Assembly: GCA_949751835.1 (NCBI GenBank)
Contig: CATKHK010000143.1
Coordinates: 1 to 60,443, forward strand
Length of the DNA stretch: 60,443 nucleotides
Direction of reading: 5' to 3'
Origin: Blepharisma japonicum
Lineage: Eukaryota > Ciliophora > Heterotrichea > Heterotrichida > Blepharismidae
In this document: positions 46,125-56,195 of the stretch, one piece after another
Numbering within the stretch: position 1 is the first letter of the stretch
Layout: the number at the start of each line of letters is the position of its first letter
Notes under the pieces: generated by a model
Told to the model about the DNA's origin: nothing
Seen by the model: the letters and a program-made list of their open reading frames with translations, nothing else
Databases searched by the model: none
Program-made: the position numbers and the translations under genes

Positions 46125-47291
46125 TTATTCATTTTCAGAATTCTCAGGTTTTCTTTTATGGCTATGACCTTTTGGCTCCTTTCTTTCTTGGGATATTTTT
46201 CTAGGCTTTGGTTTCTCTTCTTCTAATTCAAGCTCTATATTTTGCTTTCTCTGGTTCTTGACCTTCTCAATAGGCTTCATCTCTTCTTTTGTTTCTTCAA
46301 CATTTTTCTTAGCCTTTGTGGATTTTGGCAACCCCACAAACTTTGCTGGCTTTTTTGGTTTTTCTTCTTTTTCTTCAATATTCAAATCGGGAGCTGAAGC
46401 CAAATTCCCACTTTTTGTTCTCAAATTTCTTATTGTCCTTTTGAGATCTTTAATCTCAAATTCTTTCATTCTGATTTCTTGCTCCTTGTCCTTTAATAAT
46501 TTGTTGGCGTTTTCTTTTGATTCTTCGTAGTATCCTTTTTCTTGTTCCAATTCAGCTAATCTTTTTCTCCACTTAGGCTCTACAGAAAGTTTCATTTTTT
46601 CGAGCTCAGCAATCTCGTCTTTAAGTGCTTGGATTTCTCTGTATTCAAGAGGGAGTTTTTCAGGCTCCTCTTCATAGCCTGAAGGTTTTGAACTTTTTTT
46701 GCCTGGATATGGAGTTTCGGATGCAATTCCTAGTTCTCCTGCCTGCCTTTCTAATTGAGCTATTTTTGCTAAGGCGTTTTCGTTTTGCTTTTTCTGATGG
46801 TTGTACTTAGCGTCAATTTCTTTCAATTTTTCTTTGCAAACTCTTAGTTCTTCATTAAGTATTCTCATTTCTTTAGCCTCTTCTGGGTCTGTAGACTGAA
46901 TGTTTATTCGATTCGCCCCATCCTTTAGCTCGCGCTGAATCTCTCTATTCCTGTTGACCGTTTCCTTGAGCAGAGCTTTTGTGGAAACGATTTCTTCTTC
47001 AAGCTTGTGCTTGTTTTCGAATGAATGGGCTTCAAGCTGCTGTCTTAGAATTTCTATTTCTTTCTCTGTTGCAGAAAGAAGCTTCTGGGCACTTTCTATT
47101 CTTTTTTCAGTTGCTAAATGGAATTTACATGAAGAGCTTGGCTCAGGAGTTGCCTGCTTTGCCAAAAGATCGTCAAGGGTTTGACTAACCTGCCTTAATT
47201 CGTTTCTTAGCTCTTCATTTTGGGCTCGTAGCTGGTTTAATGCACTAAGTAGTTGTTACATTAATGGATTTGAAGATATAGCAGTTTCCAT
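46125..47291 (-). CDS. Coiled-coil protein with one 15-nt intron
   Basis: Exons 47260-47291 and 46125-47244, 383 aa, ATG at 47291. Without splicing the frame hits TAA after 11 codons; removing GTAACAACTACTTAG gives NPLIALNQLRAQNEELRNEL and reads to the end. Most of the protein is a predicted coiled coil (residues 10-100, 105-150, 200-270) followed by a Lys/Glu-rich disordered tail. No family recognised; it could be cytoskeletal or basal-body associated. Ankyrin gene downstream on the same strand, about 100 bp away. Confidence 0.85.
47245..47259 (-). other. 15-nt intron
   Basis: Sense GTAACAACTACTTAG, splitting an ATT codon. It removes the only stop between ATG 47291 and the long frame. Confidence 0.88.
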
Positions 47292-47550
47292 TTTATTTTT
47301 GCATGAGGGAAAATCCAGAGAACTTTATAATAATTATGCAATTTACAGTGCCAGCTTGATCCAAGTAAGATGCTATTGTAATTTTATAACAGCTTTAATT
47401 TAAGACTTGCGATAATTAAAATTCAATCTCATTTCTACTCAAGGAGTTTCGACTAAATTTATCAAATCTATGCATATTTCAAGTTTTTAAAGCTTTAATT
47501 TGATAATAATAAAAAGAATCTATTTAGGTATGCTAAAAATTAGTTAGGGT

Positions 47551-48927
47551 TTAGTTTTCCTCAACTTCCATTTTTTCCTTTCCTCTCGCAAGTCTCTCCA
47601 CTCTTGCCCTTTTCCTCTTTAAGCTGAACTGCATTCTTGTGTATAGATTTCGGATTTTCTTTGTCATCATTATTTTTCCGAGTTCTTTTTTCTGTGACTC
47701 CTCTTCTTGCTGCAGCTCAATGTTTTCGCCTTTAAGCTGCATTATTTCTTTAAGCCTGTCAGGAATGTGGCTTTCTTGTTGGTAATCAACGAACGGGGAC
47801 AAATGGGGAGGAGCTTGGCATCCAGGCTTATAAGGAGCAATCGGGAGTAAAATCTTGAAATTCAAACAGTCGTAAACCCACTGTGGTAGCACATACTCTC
47901 TGTCTTGCCTAGTTTCATTGATAGGCCTATCAACAATTTGGTGTGTAACTTGATCACAATCGTCTGGAGCTATTTCTCCAGCACAAGACCTTATAATTAG
48001 CTCTAAAGAATATCTTGGAGTTTCTCTTCCGAGCAAAAAGACAAAGCCTTTGAACAGTTTTTTAGATGCTTCTCTGTCTTCGTGCATTTTTTGGATTTTC
48101 TTGACATCAGGATCTGACTCAAATTCTGGATCAAAATGGAAATTGTCTTCTGGAACTTGAGATTGAGATATATGCTGAGACGTCGGAATGCTAAGATCTG
48201 GAGGGTAACTGAGTCCGACTTCTTGGAAAAGCTTAAAATTAACAAATCTCAGCAGAGTGTGGTAAAATTCGAGAAAAGTAAGCATTATAGAGTAATCGAC
48301 ATCAGTAGGTAAATGCTGTGCAAACTGATAAGGGACCAGCCAAGTTACTTCTTGGCCTTTAATTTCTGCCTGGTAGTAAATGCCTTTTATTGATAAAAAT
48401 GATTTGCGGACACTTTTGCTCACGATCAGATACAGCTCAAACTCATGCCACAGCCGCTCGCTCATTCTTATCATGTCAACTGATATTTTATAGTCTTTGT
48501 TACTTGGACAGCTGGCAAACAGGCAAACCATAGATAGTGCGTCATCAAGGTCTTTTAGCGCATCTCCAAACCTTGGGTATCTTTCTCGGAGTAGATGATG
48601 GAGGCTATATGATGGTGCATTTTCCTTCAGCTTCTCAGCCTTCATTCCATCTCTTTTGACCGTTGCTTTGCGTATTTTCTTGACCCAAGAGTCTATTTCT
48701 CTGAATTTAGAGAGAAGCTGCTCATGAGCTAGGTATTTGACGTCTTTTGTGTGATAATAAGTCTTAGATGAGTCTTTCTTTTTTCTCGGGTCTCTGGGAT
48801 ATATTCCTTTGAGGATGCAGAGCCTATGGAATTGTTTTGTGTTCAGCTGAAGTTTGCGCATCGCTTTACCTTTTGTAATGTATTGAGCTCCTTCCCCTTC
48901 TTTTCCTTTGGTTTTTTGTTTGCCCAT
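47551..48927 (-). CDS. PES1: Pescadillo homologue (ribosome biogenesis)
   Basis: 458 aa, ATG at 48927, TAA at 47551-47553, no intron. The N-terminal Pescadillo domain runs to about residue 245, with AMRKLQLNTKQFHRLCILKG, GIYPRDPRKK, YYHTKDVKYLAHEQLLSKFR and KGIYYQAEIKGQEVTWLVPY. A BRCT domain spans about 289-368, with YSLELIIRSCAGEIA and YVLPQWVYDCLNFKILLPIA. The basic coiled-coil C-terminus is shorter than in human (588 aa) or yeast Nop7. Pescadillo works with Bop1 and WDR12 in the PeBoW complex for 60S subunit maturation in the nucleolus. Codon choice is less AT-rich than in the flanks and Trp is TGG throughout, fitting a well-expressed housekeeping gene. Confidence 0.96.
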   Translation of the reverse strand: MGKQKTKGKEGEGAQYITKGKAMRKLQLNTKQFHRLCILKGIYPRDPRKKKDSSKTYYHTKDVKYLAHEQLLSKFREIDSWVKKIRKATVKRDGMKAEKLKENAPSYSLHHLLRERYPRFGDALKDLDDALSMVCLFASCPSNKDYKISVDMIRMSERLWHEFELYLIVSKSVRKSFLSIKGIYYQAEIKGQEVTWLVPYQFAQHLPTDVDYSIMLTFLEFYHTLLRFVNFKLFQEVGLSYPPDLSIPTSQHISQSQVPEDNFHFDPEFESDPDVKKIQKMHEDREASKKLFKGFVFLLGRETPRYSLELIIRSCAGEIAPDDCDQVTHQIVDRPINETRQDREYVLPQWVYDCLNFKILLPIAPYKPGCQAPPHLSPFVDYQQESHIPDRLKEIMQLKGENIELQQEEESQKKELGKIMMTKKIRNLYTRMQFSLKRKRARVERLARGKEKMEVEEN

Positions 48928-49615
48928 TGACTAATTATTAACCCATTAATATGCAAATATGGAATCACAATTGAATTGGAATCTCACATATATTTTCTTT
49001 GTTTTGGAATCTAAAGTAAAATATTAATTTTGGGAAATCCTACCTGTAAACTCTTTTTTAAGCAATTCATACTAATCTAACCTTTTAAGAGTAAAAAGAG
49101 GTCTCTTATTTTCAATCTAAAAACTAGGAATGAGAAACCTTGAAACACTTATAAATATACTTACTTCAATGCAAATATGAGAATTTATAAGCATGCTTAC
49201 TCAGTTTTTTAGTTCTTTTATTAGTCATAGAATTCATTTAAAAATTGAGAAAAGTGTGAAATCTCCACTCTAATCATGATTTTTATGTTCTGCAACAAGA
49301 AAATTTTTTCTCTTCATTTAGTATATTCTACGCATTTTGCATTGAATCACAAGCCACCGATCTAGTTAAATACGAAAGATAAAGAAAAGTGAAGAAAAAT
49401 AAACAACTCTAAATGGTATCTTTAATATAGATTGAGAAGATATAGAGTAAAAACGATAGAAATAAGTTTTTATTGCATTGGCAAAAGTCTAATGATTATA
49501 ATAATGGTGGCTATAGTTTATGGTGGCATTAAAAATAATAATTATTAGCAATATAGATAAATAGATAAATTTATTTGAATAAATAAATAATTTTGGTACT
49601 AAATTCAGAGCATAG
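48928..49615. other. Intergenic, no gene seen
   Basis: AT-rich spacer between two minus-strand genes. ATT/TAA triplet runs occur near 49,500-49,590. No coding frame seen. Confidence 0.5.
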
Positions 49616-50251
49616 CTAGCAAGAAGAAGTTCTTGCTCTTCTTGAGCCAAGCTTTCAAGTTGTTGGAACTCTAGAAACAACCTCAAGATCTAGTTCGCTT
49701 TGCTCAGGGCTATTTACTCTTGTGCTACATTTTCTTTCATCTAATTTATCCACAAAGGCTCTATACGCTGAAAAAGCACTATTTAATAATGGTCTATTTT
49801 TAATGTATTTATCACGCTTTTTTCGAAGCTTTGCATCAGAAACTTTCGTCAATGGTTTTAAAACGCAGCTTCTGTTTTTGCATTTTTTTAACCCTTTTCA
49901 TGTAACTAAGTTTTCACTATTTTGGCTCTCTTTTAGAAGCTGCTCTAGATCGTAACTTGAGCTCTTGCAAATTTTATGAATGTATTTTTGAGTTTCCATA
50001 AGAAATGCCAAGGTGTCTCTTTTCTGGTTTTTTTGCTTATTGATAAATTTATCTTCTCCAAGCAAATCTATTCATTTGTCTGGAATTGACGATTTTCACA
50101 TATACTCGATTGATCTTGATTTCGGGGTGCTGTATCAAGTTGATCTTTTGCCTTGAGTTGCTTCTCAGTTTTGCTCTTCTTCTATTTTCCTGTTTCTTTC
50201 TACTTCTTGATTTAGCACTGACAAACTAGGGTTAAATGATCTCCCTTTCAT
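49616..50251 (-). CDS. Basic protein, 211 aa, unknown
   Basis: ATG at 50251, TAG at 49616-49618, with at least six UGA Trp codons, the last at 49655 just before the C-terminus. The N-terminal helix (LNQEVERNRKIEEEQNWEA) is followed by a Ser/Trp-rich stretch (WYSTPKSRSIEYMWKSS) and helical, Lys-rich sequence (DKFINKQKNQKRDTLAFLME, SDAKLRKKRDKYIKNRPLL). No domain is recognised. The dense use of UGA hides this gene under the standard code. Confidence 0.72.
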
Positions 50252-50513
50252 TAGAATTTATAAAGAAATAAATTATGAGATTAACTTTTTGAAAATATTT
50301 CAGTAATTAAATCTCAATCAAATGCAATTTTCTAGAATTCAGCTATATCAGATCATAAATTATTCAAATTATTTTAAAAATATTAGATGATATCGAGGAA
50401 AATTCATAATTAGTGTTATATTTCTATCTAGTCATTTCCTATACATTTTAAAAATTATTCTTACGACTATTCCAGCTTTATACTTTATATATTGAAAATT
50501 ATGAATAGAAGTG

Positions 50514-51286
50514 CTATTTAAAAAATGAGAGTCTGTAGCTATTCATTGATTTATTGTACTCTTGTAAGTATAAGTCATAAATATTTTTGATTCCCTTTCT
50601 TAGTTCTTCATCCATGCTCGTTAGTTCTTTCGCTTCACTTTCAACTCTCTTTTTCTGCTTTCACAACAAAACTTTCAATATCTATCTTTAAGCCTATTTT
50701 CATGTTTTTAATAATGACTCTTACTTAAATCCTCCAGTTTCCTTTTGTCTTAGCAAATTTTTCTTTCAAACTAACCTGAATGCTCTTTTCGAAGTGCTCA
50801 TTTTATCAAATTTCACCTTTTTTCGGTTACTTTCATTTACTATTTTACGCCTCTCATACTCTTCATCACTTTTATCTGCATTCATACATTCCATCAATTC
50901 CTCTTGTAAGTGGTCGCAACTACATTAACTTAAATTATTTCAGTACTTAAGGGCCTTTTCTACCTGTTTTGAAGCCCGATCTTCATTATAAGTGCCTGCA
51001 CCTCTAATGTCCCAATCTACTCTATAATATTCTTCATCGCCAAAGTTCTCATCTGTTTAACCAAATTTTTCTCTGCATGAATGTGAATATATGAAAACTT
51101 TAATCTTCAACTTCATAATCTTCATCTTCATGTCTCTTTTCACATAGCCTTTATCTCATATTCTATCTTATTATTTATTCTGGATGCATAAATCTTCCTC
51201 CTAATAACAGAAAAAGCTAAATTGGTATCTCTTTCAAATAAATTTTTTACCTCTATTGCATCTTTCATGTCAAACCCTAAATTCAT
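50514..51286 (-). pseudogene. Decayed gene of unknown family
   Basis: Minus-strand pieces in shifting frames read MNLGFDMKDAIEVKNLFERD, then DENFGDEEYYRVDWDIRGAG, QEELMECMNADKSDEEYERR, and finally LRKGIKNIYDLYLQEYNKSM to TAG at 50514. TAA stops and frame shifts separate them, and no 15-16 nt introns fit. The acidic, helical character suggests one ancestral coiled-coil protein of about 240 aa. Family unknown. Confidence 0.6.
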
Positions 51287-51504
51287 CTGCACTCAGGCTT
51301 GTGCTATGTTGCTGTTAGTCTAGAGCCAAAGCAATGAGATTTATAGGATTGCTTATATTGAGCTTAAATTAGCAATAGTAATATTCATGATTAGAATGTC
51401 AAATCTTAGACAGTTTAAGAAAAGTGTGTTAAGTTACAATTTTCTAAGCAGATATACAAATTATTCATAAAAATACAATATATTGGCTGAACTATATAAT
51501 ATTA

Positions 51505-52327
51505 TTAATTATCATTTATAGAAGATGGCTCTATTTTCGTAGCCTTACTAAAAGTAACTACGCTTACTTTCAATTTCCTTCCGATTTGAAAAGCAAATTT
51601 AAAGAGTATGCTTGTATCTTTCACTTTTTTCCTGTAGAGCAAACTTGGATATTTTTTCTTCTGTGCATAAAATCCAATGGCTGCAATAATAATTCATCCG
51701 GAAATTACTAAAGCTATTCAAGGAGAATTATTGCTATTTCGTAAAATGTTAATTGTTGCCAAAAAATCAAGCCACATAACTCCAATCATACTCACTCCTT
51801 GTTACCAGCTAAACCTTGGATAATTGTATAGCTTATCTTTGAATATAAAAACAGCATATATAAGTAGCAGATGCAAAAATATAAATCCATGAGTCGCTTC
51901 CTGAGCTCTTTTAACTGTTTTATTTATAACAATTAAGACTATTTGAGTTATTTTTTTACCATAAGAAATAAAGGCAATGTTTTCACATACAAACTGCTGA
52001 AATTCCTACCAAAGAGGCCTACAAAAGGCAGCTAAAGGCTCATAAGTTAAAAAATCAATACCAGATAAAATCACATAAATTATATGGTCTTCTTTCCAGC
52101 AAAACTGATAGCAATCCTTTGCAAGAAAAGAATCAGTAAAATGATTTCCTATCGACTCATCGTATACAAATACATCTAATAGCACAGAAACAAAGGGAAT
52201 AAAGCATAAGTTCCCCAAAATCGGCATATATATATCTGCAAGCTCGCCTAAAAATCTAAAAATAAAGATATAGTTATATTTTTCATCAAGCCTATAAAAT
52301 ACACTGATGCATAAAATTATCCAAAAT
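51505..52327 (-). pseudogene. Multi-pass membrane protein relic with two in-frame stops
   Basis: One frame of about 270 codons runs from about 52327 to TAA at 51505, interrupted by TAG at 52006-52008 and TAA at 51802-51804. Between the stops the protein is intact and shows five or six hydrophobic segments (ILGNLCFIPFVSVLLDVFVY, HGFIFLHLLLIYAVFIF, WIALVISGWIIIAAIGFYAQ). Its look recalls the N-terminal membrane region of ciliate PAS/tmcB-like proteins, but this is uncertain. The TAG could be CAG and the TAA CAA in the ancestor. A nonsense pseudogene is the simplest reading; stop readthrough is the alternative. Confidence 0.6.
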
Positions 52328-52342
52328 TATTTTTTGCTTTAA

Positions 52343-52960
52343 TTATTTCATCCTAGATGGAAGCAATGGAACATTATAATTGCTATCAATTATTAAAGTA
52401 TTCCCAGAAACTGGATAGCAATTGCTCCCAAAACAGAATAGCTTTACATTTGGAAGTTTAGCAACGCATGTGGTATAATTTAAAAATCCTGCAGTCTCTA
52501 AAACTTTCAACTCTTCTCTTTCACTTTCAGTGTCATAAATAATCAAATTAGTTTTCTTGCCTGATCTATCAATAAGATAAAGAGTACCATTTGATGATAT
52601 ACAAATTGCCCGAGGATGGCGCAAGATAGCTCCATCCTCGGGCAATTTTTATAGGCTTTGACATATTCTTGATATGCTTGGGTCAATGGCAAATCAGAAA
52701 CAGAATCCTGACTTTCATATAATTTGCATATTCTTCTAAAATCTTGCTCTGTTTTCAGGTTATTATTGGTTCTGTTTAAAATCTCAGAATGTTTTAGCTC
52801 TTAACTCTTCGATAGTTAGAGCTTAACATACAAGATCTTGATTGGGCTGATTTATTACTCTATTGAGATATATGTCTGAATTTCATTGAAAATTAAGCAA
52901 CTAGTTTGATTTTTAGCACTTATTCCATTTATAAATTTCTTAAAGATTGAAAAAACTATT
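52343..52960 (-). pseudogene. Decayed kelch-family gene
   Basis: Frame 52343-52645 reads NLIIYDTESEREELKVLETA, VAKLPNVKLFCFGSN and TLIIDSNYNVPLLPS, aligning with the ETETKEYKILKK to PLPNGKLFCYG to LIDMNGEVELLPSG section of intact copies, then ends early. Upstream (52646-52800) HSEILNRTNNN and LTQAYQEYVKAYK match the helical linker, with further stops beyond. A 17-bp hairpin interrupts the junction. The last 250 residues of the family are missing. Confidence 0.75.
52603..52648. repeat. 17-bp perfect inverted repeat (hairpin)
   Basis: AAATTGCCCGAGGATGG at 52603-52619 is the exact reverse complement of 52632-52648, with a 12-nt spacer (CGCAAGATAGCT). It is GC-rich against its surroundings and sits inside a kelch pseudogene where intact relatives have no such sequence. 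It could be a palindromic insertion, a footprint or a fold-back repair product. Confidence 0.85.
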
Positions 52961-53610
52961 TTTAACGCCTTATGAAAGTAATAAATTATATTGCTCAAAT
53001 GCTCAAAAGGATTATATCTTCATATGCAACAACTATCAATCACTCTATAATAATTAATAAGAAAGCGATGAGTAACTCCTGAACTTGGCTAACTGCATAG
53101 CATCCGCATACCGCAGAGAGAAGAACCCTGCTAAAAATTTCTAGATCGAAGGCACTATCAGAGGAAATGCTACAGATTGGAAATCTGCAACCAAAAATCA
53201 CCCAAAAATGGATTTGAGGCAAATTCTAAAATTCATTTTGAAAATAGCTTCTCATTCATAAATTTCTGTAGTTATTTAATTAATAAAATTATATTTATAA
53301 TACAAGTGATTATTTTTCGTAAAATTTACATTTCAAAATCAATGCTTATGAGACCAATGAACATTCAAAAAGCCTAAAATATATCGTCAAAAATTATTGT
53401 AATTAGCAAGATGGTTTCAGTTGAGTAATTGAGCGGGAGAGAATTGTCAATTTCAAAAGCAGATCTATTAATAATATTCTATGGACATTTGCAGCCCTAG
53501 CTTTGGCTAAATAAGTGTATGGATATATAAACTATATTGATCAATGATATAATTTTTAAAATTAATAACCAAAGAGTATTAAAAGAGAACTATGCATTAA
53601 GCCACTTATT
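52961..53610. other. No gene seen
   Basis: Spacer between two decayed kelch copies. 53,070-53,200 is less AT-rich but shows no frame or RNA I can name. Confidence 0.4.
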
Positions 53611-54150
53611 TTAAACTAGCTGCAATAATGCCTTTTCTTTCAAATTAAACTTGAAGTATTTAATGTCATCATAGCAACAGCATGCAATGTTTATTGCTCC
53701 TTTGTTGTATATGGCATATACTTGATCAAAATATTTATGTATTATTGAATCTCCAATCCTTCTCCAGACAGAGTCATTTGAAACTTCACTTTCATAAACT
53801 AATCCACCACATACAATTAAATATAATCTCTGAATCTATTAGAATTTTTGTTTTCTCAATGCCAAAAGAATAATGAATTATCGCGAAAGTGTTGCTAAAT
53901 ATTGAATATCAAAAAAGATTTTTATTATTGTATCCAGAAATCAAAATATTTCCATTAAATATTATATTTGTGCAGTTGAAATCAGCTTGCGGCAGTGGCT
54001 TTAACTTAATCCATTTCTTTTCATTCAATTCATATCTTTCTGATATAGTTAAAACATCCATATTGCATCCTCCAAAGCAATAAACACTATTATTGAAATA
54101 GATATAACAATTGAAATCATGGCTTTTTGAGCAATTAAAGCAATAGTGTA
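53611..54150 (-). pseudogene. Kelch-family C-terminal half, one 2-nt deletion
   Basis: The sense frame reads CYIYFNNSVYCFGGCNMDVL, NIIFNGNILISGYNNKNLFW and KTKILIDSE, then shifts and continues QRLYLIVCGGLVYESEV to FKFNLKEKALLQLV and TAA at 53611. Comparison with NAERLYLIE of intact copies shows about two bases missing near 53,835. The 5' half is gone or unrecognisable above 54,150. It is a young pseudogene, or an intact gene with an assembly error and a lost start. Confidence 0.75.
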
Positions 54151-54479
54151 ACCAATTTTTTATTTAGTAATTGATTCTTAAAGCTTTATACCTGAGGTGT
54201 TTTAAATATTGTTCTTTTCTGCAAATAAATAGCGCAAGGATAATCGTGTTTGATTGTCCTTTTTTTAGTGACAACGGTGATTCTTTAGTTTCCACATCCA
54301 AAATCTGGTACTTAATAAAGTAATATGTTGAAATTATCACGATTATAAGGACACTCCTACAAAATAATAAAATGCTGAATCGTTTAAGCTCTTTTCGATC
54401 CCCTCTTCTTTAGTGAACATGCCTTTAAACCCTGACATTTTGGCTAGTTAATAATTTACAAATTTTGAATTTGATGATT

Positions 54480-55201
54480 TGAAAGCAATTTCATCAATTC
54501 TCATATGAATCAAGTAGTCCGTGACTTCTAGTCAAAAAGTGTTCTCATCTTTTATCATTTTTACTAGACAAATCCTTTATTTTTATATCATCTTTCTCAA
54601 TATCATTATCCTTTCTTATGATTCTTTTTAAGATTTTATGAATAGCCTAGGCTAAATTATCTATACTGCCATTTATAGTGTGACCATATCCAATCTCTCC
54701 AAAATCTCTTTTATAATTTCTATTTTATTTTTTACTGTTTTTGATTTTCCACGTTCCGCCAACAATTCATTGTCTAAATCTTCAATAATCTCTCTTAAAA
54801 AAAATTTTCTTCCGAACTGAGATTGCAATGATTCATATTTTTAGTCAAATCCTCTGAATTAGTAATGCGTGCTTTGTATCATTCCGAATGTTTTTAATTT
54901 TATTGGAAGGTTTTGACTTTCAGATGATTCTTCTACTAGTTTATTGTTTAATTATTAAATTCTTTACTTAATCTCTCATTTTTTATTGCTTTTGCTTCAA
55001 GTTCACTAGTTCGATCTTTAATATTTTTATTTTATAGATTGATTTTAAGTTTAGAGACTAACATTTTTCTCTTTGCCTGCTCAACATCAGTTTTTAATTC
55101 CTTTAAATTATCATTCAGATTAGAATTTTCTTGAGCTATTTGGTTGTTTTCTTTTTCAAGTACTTTAATTTTTTGATTTAAAGGATAAAACTCAGTCTCA
55201 G
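54480..55201 (-). pseudogene. Decayed coiled-coil gene
   Basis: From 55201 the minus strand reads LNQKIKVLEKENNQIAQENS, NDNLKELKTDVEQAKRKM, TAA, then DRTSELEAKAIKNERLSKEF, then more stops. The heptad character is plain but no frame is intact. 54,151-54,479 shows nothing firm. A similar relic is at 58080-58800. Confidence 0.55.
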
Positions 55202-56195
55202 CACACAGTTTTGTATTGTGGAATATATTTATCTACTCTATAAGTTGCATTTTATTATTTTTAGAAGAGGATGAAATGAAAATTAAGCGCGCAAACAGTT
55301 GAAAAATCGATTTTAATACCATTCATCACTAATGAGATGAAAAATCTGAAAGAACCTCTATCTGATAATCATAGAAATCCACTTATGACTTATCTATAAC
55401 CCTCAAACTCATTTTATATCATCCAGACTTAATAGATAGAGTTTGCAGGTGAGAGCAATTTCCAATTTAAAACAGCCCCAATTGTAAGCCTATTCACCTA
55501 AATCTTCTTGGAGCACCTTGCCAAAATCGTCGCCATCATGCTGGGAGAATCAAAATTATAGAGATCTGATGCACAGGTAAGAGTAATAATCTTGGAGAAA
55601 TAATTTCAAGGTGGCGGAAAGACTGGCGCCTCTAGGCGTCTAATGGACCCATATAAACTTACTTTGTTCAAAGAAAAGTTGTAAAGGCCTAAACTTCTAT
55701 TATTGGGATTAACTCAGAGTGGTCATTTATTTGCAGAATGAAATTTACAAACATCTAAAGTTGTATAAATAGGTGACTGCGACCAAGCCTATACTTCTAG
55801 CGGACGCTAAATGAGCATAATTTATGATAAAGTGCAAATATGAGGATGGCAATATATAAATTATTTGAGCAGATATATGGCTATGTCTAGTTAAGGAAAG
55901 ACAAATTTGATGCAGATTTTTTACTATGAAAATCTATAAATCAAATCATTAGGTAGCCAATATAAGAATTTTGATAGCCTAAAATTTTCCAAAGGAATAC
56001 TTGCCATTATTAATCGTTGGAGTACTCATTTTATGCTAATGCAAGTTCAAGCCCTAATCAGTTATTCATAAATTCTTTATCATCAGAATGCAAATTATTT
56101 ATCGAATCTTTCTGTGTTTAGGATTGTCTAAAAAACGAGATTAATATACATTTTTTCATATAAATTAGCTATTTTAATAATAATAATAATTGTAG
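55202..56195. other. Upstream region of B-box/kelch gene, no gene seen
   Basis: About 1 kb. 55,500-55,860 is less AT-rich and contains GACTGGCGCCTCTAGGCGTC, which can form a GGCGCC/GGCGTC stem, but I find no tRNA, snRNA or coding frame. Confidence 0.35.

Noticed and set aside
51993-52008. A 16-nt intron (GTAGGAATTTCAGCAG) over the TAG of the membrane relic
   Set aside because: Splicing it shifts the frame into a stop after about 15 codons and discards clear membrane segments.
53682-53873. 63-aa plus-strand frame
   Set aside because: Antisense of a kelch pseudogene with recognisable sense content.
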